Notes under the pieces: model-generated
What the model was told of the DNA's origin: nothing
Database searches by the model: none
Seen by the model: only the letters and a program-made list of their open reading frames with translations
Made by a program: the position numbers and the translations under genes
Assembly: GCA_963675935.2 (NCBI GenBank)
Contig: OY780964.2
Span: forward strand, 1,612,001-1,676,000
Origin: G963675935 sp963675935
Lineage (GTDB): Bacteria; Planctomycetota; Planctomycetia; Pirellulales; Thermoguttaceae
Direction of reading: 5' to 3'
DNA length: 64,000 nucleotides
Shown here: positions 10,270 to 19,669 of the stretch, one piece after another
Layout of the letters: every line of letters starts with the position of its first letter
Position numbering within the stretch: position 1 is the first letter of the stretch

Positions 10270-11493
10270 TTATTTCTCTCTCGCTGCTTTCGCCAAAGCT
10301 TCTTCTTTCGTGCAAACTTCTCCGTCCAACTGCGCCCGGCGGATTTGCTCCAAAATCGCCTTGAAACGAGGCCCGGCCGGAATGCCCAGCGATAGCAAAT
10401 CGTTGCCGGTCAAAAGCGGCGGCGGGTCGAGCCGTTCGCGCGGCTGGTCCAAAAGCCGCCGGCAATGCTCGGCCGCCGCATGACCTTCGACCGGAGATGC
10501 CGCCTCGACCAAGGCCAACAAATCCTCGACGCCCTCGGCGATCAACAACGGCTGGAGCGACGACCATCGCATCGTCGTGGCGTGGTCGAGCGATGCCTCA
10601 TGCTCCACGAGCCAAGCGGCCCGCTCGATTTCCTTGTTCGACAACCGCCAGCGGCGGCCGACGGCCGCGACGCCCGCCGCATCGACGCACGGCGTCAGCG
10701 CGGCGGCCAGGGCCAGCGGAAACTCGGCGTCGGCTTTCAATCGGGCAAGCGGCTGCATCGCTTCGCCATGCGACACGATTTCCGGCAACACCTCGGCGGC
10801 CAAGCCGGTTTCCAACAGCAGTCGAATGCCCTCGGCGCGGGTCGAATCGGCCAAGAGCCGCCGCATTTCCATCGCGATTCGCTCGGGACTGACCGCGTGA
10901 ATTTCCGGGGCCATTTCGGCGATGGCCTCGCGCGCCTCGGCGTCGAGCGAAAAGCCGAAGGCCGCGGCAAATCGCACCGCACGGAGCATCCGCAGCTTGT
11001 CTTCGGCGAAGCGATCGCGGGCGCAACCGATCGCGCGGATGCGCCGCTCGGCCAAGTCGGCCTGCCCGCCGACGAAATCGATCACCCGCTGCTCGACGGG
11101 ATCGTAAAACAGCCCGTTGACGGTGAAGTCGCGCCGCGAGGCGTCCACCTCGGCCGAACTGAACGCGACGCTGTCGGGATGCCGGCCGTCGCTGTAGGCG
11201 GCGTCTTGGCGGAACGTGGTCACTTCGACCATGCCGGCCGGCTTTGGGCCAAGGACCGTAATTACGCCGAAGGCGGCGCCGATGGCCAGCGTGCGGCGGC
11301 TGCCGAAAACCGCACGGACCTGCTCGGGCGTGGCGCCGGTGGCCACGTCGTAGTCCTTGGGCGTTCGGCCGAGCAGTTGGTCGCGGACGCACCCGCCGGC
11401 CCAATAGGCATCGAAGCCCGCCGCGCGCAGGCGACGAACCACTTCCAAGGCGTGGCGGCGTTGTTCGTCGGGTTCGAGCGTCGGCATCATCAT
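10270..11493 (-). CDS. cca: CCA tRNA nucleotidyltransferase / polyA polymerase family
   Basis: The enzyme adds CCA to tRNA 3' ends (or poly(A) to RNA). The nucleotidyltransferase head is clear: YWAGGCVRDQLLGRTPKDYDVATG, with the catalytic DYD, then GVITVLG and RRDFTVNGLFYDP. It is followed by the RNA-binding ERRIRAIG and DKLRMLRAVRFAA segments of class II enzymes. The C-terminal region is helical, without an evident HD hydrolase motif. The start is one of three consecutive ATGs (11493, 11490, 11487). CCA addition and poly(A) polymerase are hard to separate by eye. Confidence 0.88.
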   Translation of the reverse strand: MMMPTLEPDEQRRHALEVVRRLRAAGFDAYWAGGCVRDQLLGRTPKDYDVATGATPEQVRAVFGSRRTLAIGAAFGVITVLGPKPAGMVEVTTFRQDAAYSDGRHPDSVAFSSAEVDASRRDFTVNGLFYDPVEQRVIDFVGGQADLAERRIRAIGCARDRFAEDKLRMLRAVRFAAAFGFSLDAEAREAIAEMAPEIHAVSPERIAMEMRRLLADSTRAEGIRLLLETGLAAEVLPEIVSHGEAMQPLARLKADAEFPLALAAALTPCVDAAGVAAVGRRWRLSNKEIERAAWLVEHEASLDHATTMRWSSLQPLLIAEGVEDLLALVEAASPVEGHAAAEHCRRLLDQPRERLDPPPLLTGNDLLSLGIPAGPRFKAILEQIRRAQLDGEVCTKEEALAKAAREK

Positions 11494-11546
11494 AATCCTA
11501 CAACACAATACGTTAGGATCGGCGAATCAATAACTGTCGGATTTCC

Positions 11547-11613
11547 CGTGGGGCAGGTTGCCAACCTGCCATGTTTTCTTCCAGTTTGAGGCAGGTTGGC
11601 AACCTGCCCCACG
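11547..11613. repeat. Palindromic repeat, GGCAGGTTGG family, intergenic copy
   Basis: The arms GGCAGGTTGCCAACCTGCC and GGCAGGTTGGCAACCTGCC flank a short spacer. A near-identical copy lies in frame inside addA at 14376-14441. Confidence 0.9.
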
Positions 11614-11635
11614 ACACTTATTGATTCGCTGGTCC

Positions 11636-14600
11636 TTACGGCAATGCCTGGTTGACCAACTCGATTGCCCGCCGCCGGGCTGCGGCGTCCCACGGGAAAT
11701 GATATTCCAGCCCCGGGCGAAGGAAACACAACGCCAACTCGACCGGAGGGGTTTTCAGAATCGTCTCGGCCGCCAAGCCGTAAACCAGCATTTGCATTTC
11801 GTAGGCCGCGGCCTTCTCGGCCAATGTCTCGGCCGTCGCGCGATTCGTCTTGAAATCGATCAACCGCCAGCCGCCGTCGGCGCCGCGATACAGGCAGTCG
11901 ATGAATCCCTGCAAGAAACGCCCGTCGGGTTTTGGATCATCCGGCGGCCAAGCCAGCATGAATTCCAATTCGTGATACACTTCCTTCGCCGTGGCCAACG
12001 CGGCGGCCCTCGGCGAACCGGCGAACCGCTCGACGATTTCGATCGGCTCGTCCAACCGCTGCAAATCCTCGCCCGACAGGTGTTGCTCGGCCAAACGCCG
12101 AACGCGGTCGGCGATGTCGCCCGGCTGGGAAAAATCGATCTCCTCCAACACGGCATGGACCAGCGTTCCGAGTCCCCGGGCGTCCAACGGCGCTTCGGTC
12201 GATGCGTCGCCATTCGTCGCGTTTTCGGACACTGTCGCCGTTCGGGCGTGAAGCATTCCGGTCAAACGCGAGAAGGAGTATTGTCTTCGCGCGGCAGCGT
12301 CGGCGGGCACGGGCGCCAAAAATCTCGGCTGCCGGCCTTGGCCGTCGTCGGCCATTTGCTGGGCCTTTTCGACCATCTTCGCCAGATCGCGCCGCCGACG
12401 AAGATCGGTCGGCTTCGTGTGGACCGGCGGCTCAACGGTGGTAACTTTGACAAGTGAAGAGTCGCTTGCGGCTTTGCAATCTCCCGTCGTCAAATCGAAC
12501 CGCGACGCGAGCAGTTCCATCCACCCGCCGGCCGCGTCGCCCGGCTGCTCGACGCCGGCCGAGAGAATCAGATAGTCGGCCGCTCGGGTCGTGGCCACAT
12601 AGAGCAACCGGCTCAACTCGGCCATTTCTTCGTCGCGCTCGGCGGCCATGAACAGATCGTAGCCGGTTGTCGCCTTGTCGTCCTTGAGCAAGGGCCCAAG
12701 CTCCGGCGTGAAAGCCACCGACGGCCCAGCGGCGCGGCGTGGCCGCCCGATGTCGGGCACGATCACCACCGGAAATTCCAGGCCCTTCGACTGATGAATC
12801 GACATCAGCTTCACCACGTTGGTCGATTCGGGATGCGTGGCGGCCAGGGCTTCGTCGGGCTGGCGAACGACGAACTCGGAAAGCTGCGTGATAAAATCGG
12901 AGAGCGAAAAAATGCCCGCCTTATCGAAGCTTCGCGCCTGCTCGACAAGCTTATGCAGATTGGCGAGTTTTCGCTCGCCGAGAAACTCGGCCGGCAGCAC
13001 GGCGTCGTAGCCGGTTAGTCGCATGGCCTCTTGAATCAATCGGGCGATGGGCAGGCGGTCCTTGACACCGCGAAGCTCGCGGAGCGTTTTGGCGGCCTGA
13101 CCGGCAAGTTGCCGCTGAGGCCCGTCGAGTTCCAGGGGAAAGTCGGCGGCCATCAAACCCGCCGCAAGTCCGTCGCGATGGCGCGAGAGCCAGAACAGCG
13201 TTTCGTCGTACAGTCCGAACATCGGGCTGCGAAGCACGCCGGCCAGGCTCACCTCGTCGCCGGGAATGTCGATCGCCCGCAGAAGATTCAATAGGTCGAA
13301 AATTTCCTGCTGGGCGTAAAAAGCTCGCCCGCCGACGAGATAGTAGTCGATGCCGTGGCGTTGCAAGGCTTCTTCATAATACTCGACGTTCGTCATTGCG
13401 CGGAACAACAGGGCGAAATCACCGAGCCGGGCCGGACGAGCGGCGGGCTGGCCGTTTTTCGCCGCGTCTTCATCCCAGACGATTTTCTCGCCGGAATCGA
13501 GCAGCCCGCGGATGCGCCGCGCGATCCAATCGGCCTCGCGCCGTCGGAGCCGCTCGCGCGGGCCGATGTCGTCCGCGGTCTCCTCCTCTCCCCCTCTCCC
13601 CCTCTCCCCCTCTCCTTCTCTCCCGTCCGTCGCCCACAGAAACTCGACCGCCGGCGTCGGACTGACCTGCGGACGGCTCGCCCGAAGCGACTCGTAGTCA
13701 GGCCCCAACTCTTCGCAAAACAGCGAGTTGACAAAATCGAGAATCGCCGGCTGGCTGCGGAAATTCAGCGAGAGCGGAAGCCGGCCCTCGGCCGGTATCT
13801 CCTCGCGCAGCCGCCGGAACACCGACGGATCGGCCCCGCGAAAACGATAGATCGACTGCTTGTGGTCGCCCACGAAAAACAACTTGCCGCGCAAATGTTC
13901 GTTGTCGCAAAGCGATTTGACAAGCTCGACCTGAAGCGGATCGGTGTCTTGAAACTCATCGACCAAAAGGAGCCGTATTTGCGCGGCCAATCGCCGCCGC
14001 AGCTCGGCGCGCTCCGGCCCCACCAACAACTCGCGGGCCTGAATCAATAGGTCGTTGAAATCCAGCACGCCGAGTTCGCTCTTGCGATGGTCGTACTGGC
14101 CGGCCACTTCGCCGGCCAAAGCCACGAGGCGCAGCGCGGCTTCGGCCGCGGGCCGCGCCGCCTCGGCGTCAAAAGCCAGACGCCCCTTCACGCCGTCAAT
14201 CGCGTCGCGCAGGCCCTTGGCGGCGTCGCGGAACCGCTCGTAAATTTCTTCGGTCGCCCAATTTTTCTTCGTGCCGCCGCCCTGCACCTTGGCCGTATCG
14301 CGGATATCTTGCAGAAGTTCGGCGACGTTCGTTGTCCCGGCTTCAGCCGGAATTGTCTCGTCTTGCCGCTTTTGCGTGGGGCAGGTTGCCAACCTGCCAT
14401 GTTTTTCTTCGGTTTGAGGCAGGTTGGCAACCTGCCCCACAACAGTTGCGGAACTACAAGCGGGCAACAATTCCAACAGCCGGTCGCACCGATGCCGCAT
14501 CACCGGATGGTTCGGCGGAAATCGCATCGATAGATCGAGCAGCGTTTTGGCGTCGGCCGACTCGGAGATTTGCCGCAACAACCGCGGCAGCGTGTCGCGG

Positions 14601-15247
14601 CGCCAGTAGGCCAGCCATCGGGCCACAAGTCCCTCGGCGGTTTCGCCGCGCCACGTATCCCAGTTGATCTCTTGCCTTGCGGCCAGCAGCCGGTCGATCA
14701 TGCCGCGCAGCCGATCAAGGCCGAACCGAGTGACCAGGGCCAGCGCGGCCTCGTCGCGGTCGGCCAGACGTTGACGGAGCACGTCATCGGTCAACTCGAA
14801 CAATAGCGTACCAGCCTGAGCGCCGTCGAGCACGCGAAACCGCGGGTCGATGCCCGCTTCGACAGCGTGCGACCGCAGCAGCGAGCCGCAGAACGAATGG
14901 ATCGTGCTGATGCGCGCCGTGTCCAACTCGCGGATCAAGGCAAGCCAGTAATCGACCTGATTTTCGGGACATTCTTGCAAGCGGCGACGGCAAGCCGCGC
15001 GGATGCGGTTGCGCATTTCGCGGGCGGCACGCTCGGTGAACGTGATGGCCGCTATCTGATTCAATCGTGGACGGCCGCCCGCGCCGCCGGGCTCCAACTC
15101 GGCCAAGAAACGCTCGGTCAGCACGAACGTCTTGCCGCAGCCCGCGCCGGCCGATAGCGCGACCGAGGCGCCCCGCGCGGTCACGGCGCGTCGCTGCTGA
15201 TCGGTCAGACCCGGTCGGACTGGCTGGACATTGACGTCGGCTGGCAT
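11636..15247 (-). CDS. addA: AddA-type helicase-nuclease
   Basis: Subunit of a RecBCD/AddAB-like end-resection nuclease. From the ATG at 15247 it is 1203 residues. Superfamily 1 helicase motifs are present: ALSAGAGCGKTFVLTERF (Walker A, near residue 35), LLLVDEFQDTDPLQ (Walker B), KLFFVGDHKQSIYRFRGAD and MSIHQSKGLEFPVVIVPD. The C-terminal nuclease is WRLIDFKTNRA followed by YEMQMLVYGLA. Two stretches interrupt the usual sequence: a palindromic repeat at 14376-14441 and a Gly/Glu/Arg tract at about 13570-13627, both in frame. It overlaps addB by 43 nt, so the two are coupled. Confidence 0.92.
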   Translation of the reverse strand: MPADVNVQPVRPGLTDQQRRAVTARGASVALSAGAGCGKTFVLTERFLAELEPGGAGGRPRLNQIAAITFTERAAREMRNRIRAACRRRLQECPENQVDYWLALIRELDTARISTIHSFCGSLLRSHAVEAGIDPRFRVLDGAQAGTLLFELTDDVLRQRLADRDEAALALVTRFGLDRLRGMIDRLLAARQEINWDTWRGETAEGLVARWLAYWRRDTLPRLLRQISESADAKTLLDLSMRFPPNHPVMRHRCDRLLELLPACSSATVVGQVANLPQTEEKHGRLATCPTQKRQDETIPAEAGTTNVAELLQDIRDTAKVQGGGTKKNWATEEIYERFRDAAKGLRDAIDGVKGRLAFDAEAARPAAEAALRLVALAGEVAGQYDHRKSELGVLDFNDLLIQARELLVGPERAELRRRLAAQIRLLLVDEFQDTDPLQVELVKSLCDNEHLRGKLFFVGDHKQSIYRFRGADPSVFRRLREEIPAEGRLPLSLNFRSQPAILDFVNSLFCEELGPDYESLRASRPQVSPTPAVEFLWATDGREGEGERGRGGEEETADDIGPRERLRRREADWIARRIRGLLDSGEKIVWDEDAAKNGQPAARPARLGDFALLFRAMTNVEYYEEALQRHGIDYYLVGGRAFYAQQEIFDLLNLLRAIDIPGDEVSLAGVLRSPMFGLYDETLFWLSRHRDGLAAGLMAADFPLELDGPQRQLAGQAAKTLRELRGVKDRLPIARLIQEAMRLTGYDAVLPAEFLGERKLANLHKLVEQARSFDKAGIFSLSDFITQLSEFVVRQPDEALAATHPESTNVVKLMSIHQSKGLEFPVVIVPDIGRPRRAAGPSVAFTPELGPLLKDDKATTGYDLFMAAERDEEMAELSRLLYVATTRAADYLILSAGVEQPGDAAGGWMELLASRFDLTTGDCKAASDSSLVKVTTVEPPVHTKPTDLRRRRDLAKMVEKAQQMADDGQGRQPRFLAPVPADAAARRQYSFSRLTGMLHARTATVSENATNGDASTEAPLDARGLGTLVHAVLEEIDFSQPGDIADRVRRLAEQHLSGEDLQRLDEPIEIVERFAGSPRAAALATAKEVYHELEFMLAWPPDDPKPDGRFLQGFIDCLYRGADGGWRLIDFKTNRATAETLAEKAAAYEMQMLVYGLAAETILKTPPVELALCFLRPGLEYHFPWDAAARRRAIELVNQALP
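14376..14441. repeat. GGCAGGTTGG palindrome inside addA
   Basis: 66 nt, a multiple of three, encoding GQVANLP...GRLATCP in the AddA frame. It is almost the same as the intergenic copy at 11547-11613. Confidence 0.9.
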
Positions 15248-18200
15248 GTTTTCTCCAGGGATCGCACGTGGTTGATTCGGCAGACGGAACGATAGGGACA
15301 ATAGCCGGTGCAGCGGTCGTCGGCGCTGCAGATGGGAAAACGCCCGCTGCGTATCGCGTGGACCAGTCCGGCGACGACTTCGGCCAGACCGTCGCGGATG
15401 TCTTCCCATTCCCGGTCCAACTCGATGCGGCCTTGGTCGTTCCAATACATCGTCAGAGCTTGACGCGGCTTGAACCCGCCGTCGCGGACGTACCAGTAGG
15501 CGGCGCGCCAGGGCCATGCGTCGCGCTCGGGCAGAAATAATTCCATGACGGCCAGCGCGTAGATCGGAAGCTGGAGCGTCAGCCCGGCCTTCACGCTGTC
15601 GGGCGAAATCTTGCCGGCGCCGCCGGTTTTGTAATCCAAAACATTGAAGACAGTTTCCCCGGCCGCCATGCCGACATCGACGCGGTCGATCTTTCCGGCG
15701 ATGTGAAATGTTTGGCCCTCGCTTACGAAATCAAGCGGCTTCGCGGTCGATGGCGGCTCCACTTCGTCGCGGCCGAACGACGCCTCGAAAAACATCGGCG
15801 CCATTGGCTTTTCGAGGTCTTTCCATTGCTCGTCGTATTTCTCGCACTGGTCGCGATACTGCTCCAGCCACTCGACGACCAGCCGGCGATTGACTTCGCG
15901 CAGCGCCGCTTGGACGGGGTTGCCCGTTTCCGGCGGAAGCGAGTCGGCGATGGACGCCACCATGATCGAGTCGAATTCCGCCGGATCGAGCCGCAAGGGC
16001 GAAGCCGGGCCGCCAAGCCGGGCGTTCACCCGAGCGTGAAACTTCGCCAACACCTCATGCGCCACGCTGCCCCGCTCCAATACGTCGAACTCGAGGGCCA
16101 AGTCCTCGATCGGCTCGATCTTGAGCACGCGCTCCATGAAATATCGAAACGGACACGAGGCGTAGCGCTCCAGGTTGGTCGCCGAGAAGGTGTGCGACGG
16201 CGGAAACAGCGACTCCAACCGATCTCGGGCGGCATCGCTTGGCAATACGCCCTCGGCCGGACCGAAGCGGTCGCGGTCTTGTCGCAAGTGGATCAAGTCG
16301 AGGCCGGCAAGGAGCGGGAAAATAGAATCTTCCGCTTGCGGTTTCCCACTGATCCCCGTCCCCTCGCGCAGCAGCGCTGCCAGCAGCGACACGTTGCCCT
16401 CGAGCGCCGTGGCGACCGCCTTCACGCGGAAATCGGCCTCGCAAAGCGGCTCGTCGTCGGTCGGGATCGGACTCAAGTCGGTTTGCTCGAACCGCGGAAT
16501 TTCGCCCGGCCCAAACGCCTCCTCGATCTCGCTCAAAAACGGGCTGGGCAACAGCGGCTGCGCGGCGTCGTCCAACGCGGGGTAGCTGAGATACAGACGC
16601 TCGGCGGCCCGCGTGACCGCCTCGTAAAACAGCAGCATCTCCTCGCGGGTGCGTTCGGCACGTCCGACCAGCGGCAATCCGGCGTCGATCAACCGCGCGT
16701 AGTCGGCCTCGTTGTAGAGCCGATCCTCGCGGTCGGGCGGCGGAAACGCTTTTTCGGAAAGCCCGGCCAAAAACAGATAGGGCACTCGAAGCGACCGGAC
16801 GCTCTCGGCCGACAAGACGCGCACGCAGCCCGACTCATCGCCCGCATGGCCCAGGCGGTCGCTCCGCAGAATATCCAAAAGCGTCTCGAACGCCTCGCGT
16901 CGGTCGATTTCGGGCGGATGCCGATCGAGCCATGCGGCGAGCCGGTCGCCCTCGCCAAGCGATTCCATCAGCCGTCCCCAAGCACGGCGGTCGGCGGAAG
17001 AGACGTCAGATTCGCTCCGTTTAGCCGGCGAACTTGTTCGCCGCGTGGGGAGCGAGTCGGCGTCGCCATCGCCATCACGGCGAACAAGTTCGCCGGCTAA
17101 ACGGGATGGAACATCGTCGTTCATCGCCCGCAATAGACCCGTTTCGCCGGCCAGGCGTCGCCAGGCTTTGGCCCAATCGGGCAGCGTCGCCCGTTGGGGC
17201 AGGGCATCGAACGCGGCGGCCAATCGTTTTATGGCGTCGAGGGCGTCGCTCTCCGCCGTAGCAAGTTGCTCGATCAACCGCTTGCGGCCGTGCGGAATTT
17301 GAAGGCCGCGAATCGTCTGTTCAACGGTTCCCGACGGAGCGTTGTGCCACGCGGGCCAGTCGGGCTGAAAATAGTTGCCGCCCAACAGGGCCAGCAGCCG
17401 GTCGAAAGGCCAGTCCTCGAGATCGAGTTTCAGGAGCATCGCCAACGCTCGAAGGGCCGGCGAGCGATCGAGCGTTTGCCCCGACTCGACGACGAAGGGG
17501 ATTCCCAGGCGGCCGAACACCTCGTCGATCAACTCGCCCGATTCGCCCAGCGAGCGGAAGACCACGGCCACGTCGCCCGGCTTGACTCCGTCGGCCGCGA
17601 GGAGCCGCTTGATCCGTGCGCCAACAAGTTCGATTTCTCCCAGCGGACGCGCCGCGGCGAGGATTTCGATGTTGACGGAATGTTTAGCAACCTCCGGTAC
17701 GGCGGCTCCATCGCTACGCACCACGGCCCTCGGATTTTCAAACAGCGTTTGCTCCAACCTGGCAATGGCCGGCCACGCGGGCTCGCCCGGCCGGGGCATA
17801 AGCTCGACGGCCGCGCCGGGATGGCGTCGCCGCAATTCGGCGAGTGTTTTCGTAGGCTTCGCGAACAGATCGCCTCGGCACGGTTCGCCCTCCAGCGGAA
17901 GCGTAATAAACATCTCCTCCGCTTGTTTCGCCAATAGGTCGAGGATTTCATGTTGCGTCCGGGTGAAGTCGGTGAATCCGTCGGCAACGAGAAAAAGAGG
18001 TGCCGGGAGAGCCGCTTGCGGCTTCGTAATGCCGTCATTTTCCCCTGCTTCCCGCAACAAGTCGCGGGCCGACCAAAAACGCCCCTCGGCGTCGAACAGC
18101 CCGTGCTCGCGGAGCGATTGCTGGTAGGCTTCGTAAAGCTCGAATAGTTCGACATCCTTGTCCGTCAGGCCGCGTGCCTCACACGCCCGATGAAAATCCG

Positions 18201-18618
18201 GGGGCCAAATCTCCAGCCGCTTCAGTTCGCTGATGAACTCGCAAACGAGATCGACCAAGCCCGAAGTTTTGGCGATGGGCAGAAAATGGCGAAGCCGCCC
18301 ACGCGACGATTGCTCGAAGAGCAACTGGCGAATCAGCTCGCGTTTCATGAGCCGCGACATGGGACGGATCGGCAGCCGCGCGGCGCGGAGGACCGTTTCG
18401 GCGAAGTTCCCGAAAGTCATCACGCCGGGCTGAAAGCAGCCGGGCATCGAGCCGTCGAGGAGTTTTTGGCGGATTTCGGCGGCGGCCCGCCACGTCGGCG
18501 CCAGCCACAGAGCGGCGCCCGGCGGCCGGCCGACCAGCGCATCGCGGTAGCGCGTCAGCAGCCGTTGGGTTTTTCCGCACCGAGCCGGACCGCATAAAAT
18601 GGTAACGCGTGCAGGCAT
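15205..18618 (-). CDS. addB: AddB-type helicase-nuclease subunit
   Basis: Partner of AddA in double-strand-break processing and recombination. From the ATG at 18618 it is 1137 residues. The N-terminus has a Walker A, ILCGPARCGKTQRLL. The C-terminal nuclease has GKIDRVDVG and NVLDYKTGG. The iron-sulfur cysteines are in YASCPFRYFM and in CSADDRCTGYCPYRSVCRI, the AddB pattern of one Cys before and three after the nuclease core. An 84-nt palindromic repeat (17019-17102) is carried in frame in the middle of the protein. The gene order B then A with a 43-nt overlap is as in Firmicutes addBA. Confidence 0.9.
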   Translation of the reverse strand: MPARVTILCGPARCGKTQRLLTRYRDALVGRPPGAALWLAPTWRAAAEIRQKLLDGSMPGCFQPGVMTFGNFAETVLRAARLPIRPMSRLMKRELIRQLLFEQSSRGRLRHFLPIAKTSGLVDLVCEFISELKRLEIWPPDFHRACEARGLTDKDVELFELYEAYQQSLREHGLFDAEGRFWSARDLLREAGENDGITKPQAALPAPLFLVADGFTDFTRTQHEILDLLAKQAEEMFITLPLEGEPCRGDLFAKPTKTLAELRRRHPGAAVELMPRPGEPAWPAIARLEQTLFENPRAVVRSDGAAVPEVAKHSVNIEILAAARPLGEIELVGARIKRLLAADGVKPGDVAVVFRSLGESGELIDEVFGRLGIPFVVESGQTLDRSPALRALAMLLKLDLEDWPFDRLLALLGGNYFQPDWPAWHNAPSGTVEQTIRGLQIPHGRKRLIEQLATAESDALDAIKRLAAAFDALPQRATLPDWAKAWRRLAGETGLLRAMNDDVPSRLAGELVRRDGDGDADSLPTRRTSSPAKRSESDVSSADRRAWGRLMESLGEGDRLAAWLDRHPPEIDRREAFETLLDILRSDRLGHAGDESGCVRVLSAESVRSLRVPYLFLAGLSEKAFPPPDREDRLYNEADYARLIDAGLPLVGRAERTREEMLLFYEAVTRAAERLYLSYPALDDAAQPLLPSPFLSEIEEAFGPGEIPRFEQTDLSPIPTDDEPLCEADFRVKAVATALEGNVSLLAALLREGTGISGKPQAEDSIFPLLAGLDLIHLRQDRDRFGPAEGVLPSDAARDRLESLFPPSHTFSATNLERYASCPFRYFMERVLKIEPIEDLALEFDVLERGSVAHEVLAKFHARVNARLGGPASPLRLDPAEFDSIMVASIADSLPPETGNPVQAALREVNRRLVVEWLEQYRDQCEKYDEQWKDLEKPMAPMFFEASFGRDEVEPPSTAKPLDFVSEGQTFHIAGKIDRVDVGMAAGETVFNVLDYKTGGAGKISPDSVKAGLTLQLPIYALAVMELFLPERDAWPWRAAYWYVRDGGFKPRQALTMYWNDQGRIELDREWEDIRDGLAEVVAGLVHAIRSGRFPICSADDRCTGYCPYRSVCRINHVRSLEKTCQPTSMSSQSDRV
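17019..17102. repeat. TTTAGCCGGCGA palindrome inside addB
   Basis: 84 nt (28 codons), encoding SRLAGELVRR at one end and RTSSPAKR at the other. Intergenic members of the same family are at 24595-24663, 40901-40978 and 54906-54937. Confidence 0.9.
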
Positions 18619-18721
18619 GTCGTCGTGCGCGGGCCGAAGGTGAATGTTCCGTTGAACGCAGTCGGCATTGTAGCATCGACCGCGCCGCACCGTAAAGGAT
18701 TGCGATAAAGGATTGCGATCG

Positions 18722-19026
18722 TATATGCTTCACGCGACATGAAGTCGTCCTTTTTTCCACCTCCGTGGAAGACGTATCGTTTCCGACCGCGCAAGGTATA
18801 CTGTGAGCGGTCAAAATTGTCTGAATTGTGCCATCCCCAAAAATATCGGACAAACCAGACCGCACAAGGTATATATATACCTTGCACGGCTTGGTTTGTC
18901 CGATTTCTTGCGAGGTGGAAAAACCGGACAATTTCAACCGTTCGCAGTATATATACCTTGCACGGGCACTGGTGATACATTTTTTCCGAGGGAGAACATG
19001 TATCAATTCAAACCGCGTACAGTATA
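18722..19026. repeat. Array of four ~76-nt palindromic units
   Basis: Four adjoining units: 18722-18800, 18797-18874, 18876-18951 and 18952-19026. The first two are in one orientation and the last two inverted. Each runs from TATA(C) through CGAACGG-like sequence to CCGTGCAAGGTATA, with imperfect terminal inverted repeats. The unit ends are conserved while the middle differs: inner stems are TTGTCCG/CGGACAA in one and GATACAT/ATGTATC in another. The third unit is identical, over 76 nt, to an inverted copy at 50787-50862. Just before the array, AAAGGATTGCGAT is duplicated (18693-18719). Confidence 0.8.
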
Positions 19027-19381
19027 AACTTCAATGGAACGCAGCGGGGGAAGGGGCAACCCTTAAGAGGGTTGATTTACATGGTTTTCGGTGGTGGTTA
19101 CTACCGAGTGAGGAAACATGCTTTTCACGATTCAGAGAAGTTCAGCGAAGTATTGCACAATCCCCTCCAATGAGGGGCTTTTGCGCCTGGTTATCGTGGG
19201 CTTGGAATGGGTAGCCCGCCCGCTAAGGCAACTGCCCAAGCCTGCCCGTGCAATCCGACGCCTTGGGGTGCAATAGTACCCCACTGTATAGGTTACTTAC
19301 AGCTTGCCACTCTTGATCCACCCCCGCACATTATTCAGCCCCACCCCCTTGGGTCACTGTCAATAGATCGTGGGCACCGGG
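19027..19381. other. Intergenic DNA without recognised genes
   Basis: I see no convincing coding frame. The segment includes small inverted repeats (AACCCTTAAGAGGGTT near 19060; CCCCTCCAATGAGGGG near 19165) but no recognised element. Confidence 0.4.
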
Positions 19382-19669
19382 CAGGACAACTGCAAAGTCC
19401 AGGAAACCGTCATTCTGAGCGTAGCGAAGAATCTCCGTGGTATCGCGTAAGTTCCTGTGGCCAACGAGATTCTTCGCTACGCTCAGAGGATGTGATTTTT
19501 TCGACTGCTTGACGAGGCACGCGACGTAAGTCGTTATTTCTCGTCGTTTCGGCAACCAAGGAATAAGGACTTACGTCAACGATTCCGCCAGTCGTCGAAA
19601 AAATCACAGCCTCTCAGAATGACGGTTTTTCCCATCTATCCCCAAAATGCGACTTTGCAGTTCTCCTGG
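19382..19669. repeat. Family I GTCATTCTGAGCG repeat, split by a MITE
   Basis: Palindromic repeat with a core hairpin (ATTCTGAGCGTAGCGAAGAA and its complement) and arms containing CTGCAAAGTC and GATAGATGGGAAAAACC. Other copies are at 36521-36664 and, shortened, at 58047-58143. This copy is interrupted at CTCAG by the 126-bp element at 19487-19612. Confidence 0.85.
19487..19612. mobile_element. 126-bp MITE, copy 1
   Basis: Non-coding element with terminal inverted repeats AGGATGTGATTTTTTCGAC / AGGCTGTGATTTTTTCGAC (18 of 19 match). It is flanked by CTCAG direct repeats at 19482-19486 and 19613-19617. An inner inverted repeat (ACGTAAGTC/GACTTACGT) makes the whole element one hairpin. It sits inside a family I repeat whose uninterrupted relatives carry the target once, so this is a real insertion with a 5-bp duplication. 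No transposase is encoded, so it would need one in trans. Confidence 0.88.

Noticed and set aside
18722..19026. CRISPR array or integron attC sites
   Set aside because: Units are adjoining palindromes in both orientations with no spacers, no gene cassettes, and no cas or integrase gene nearby.
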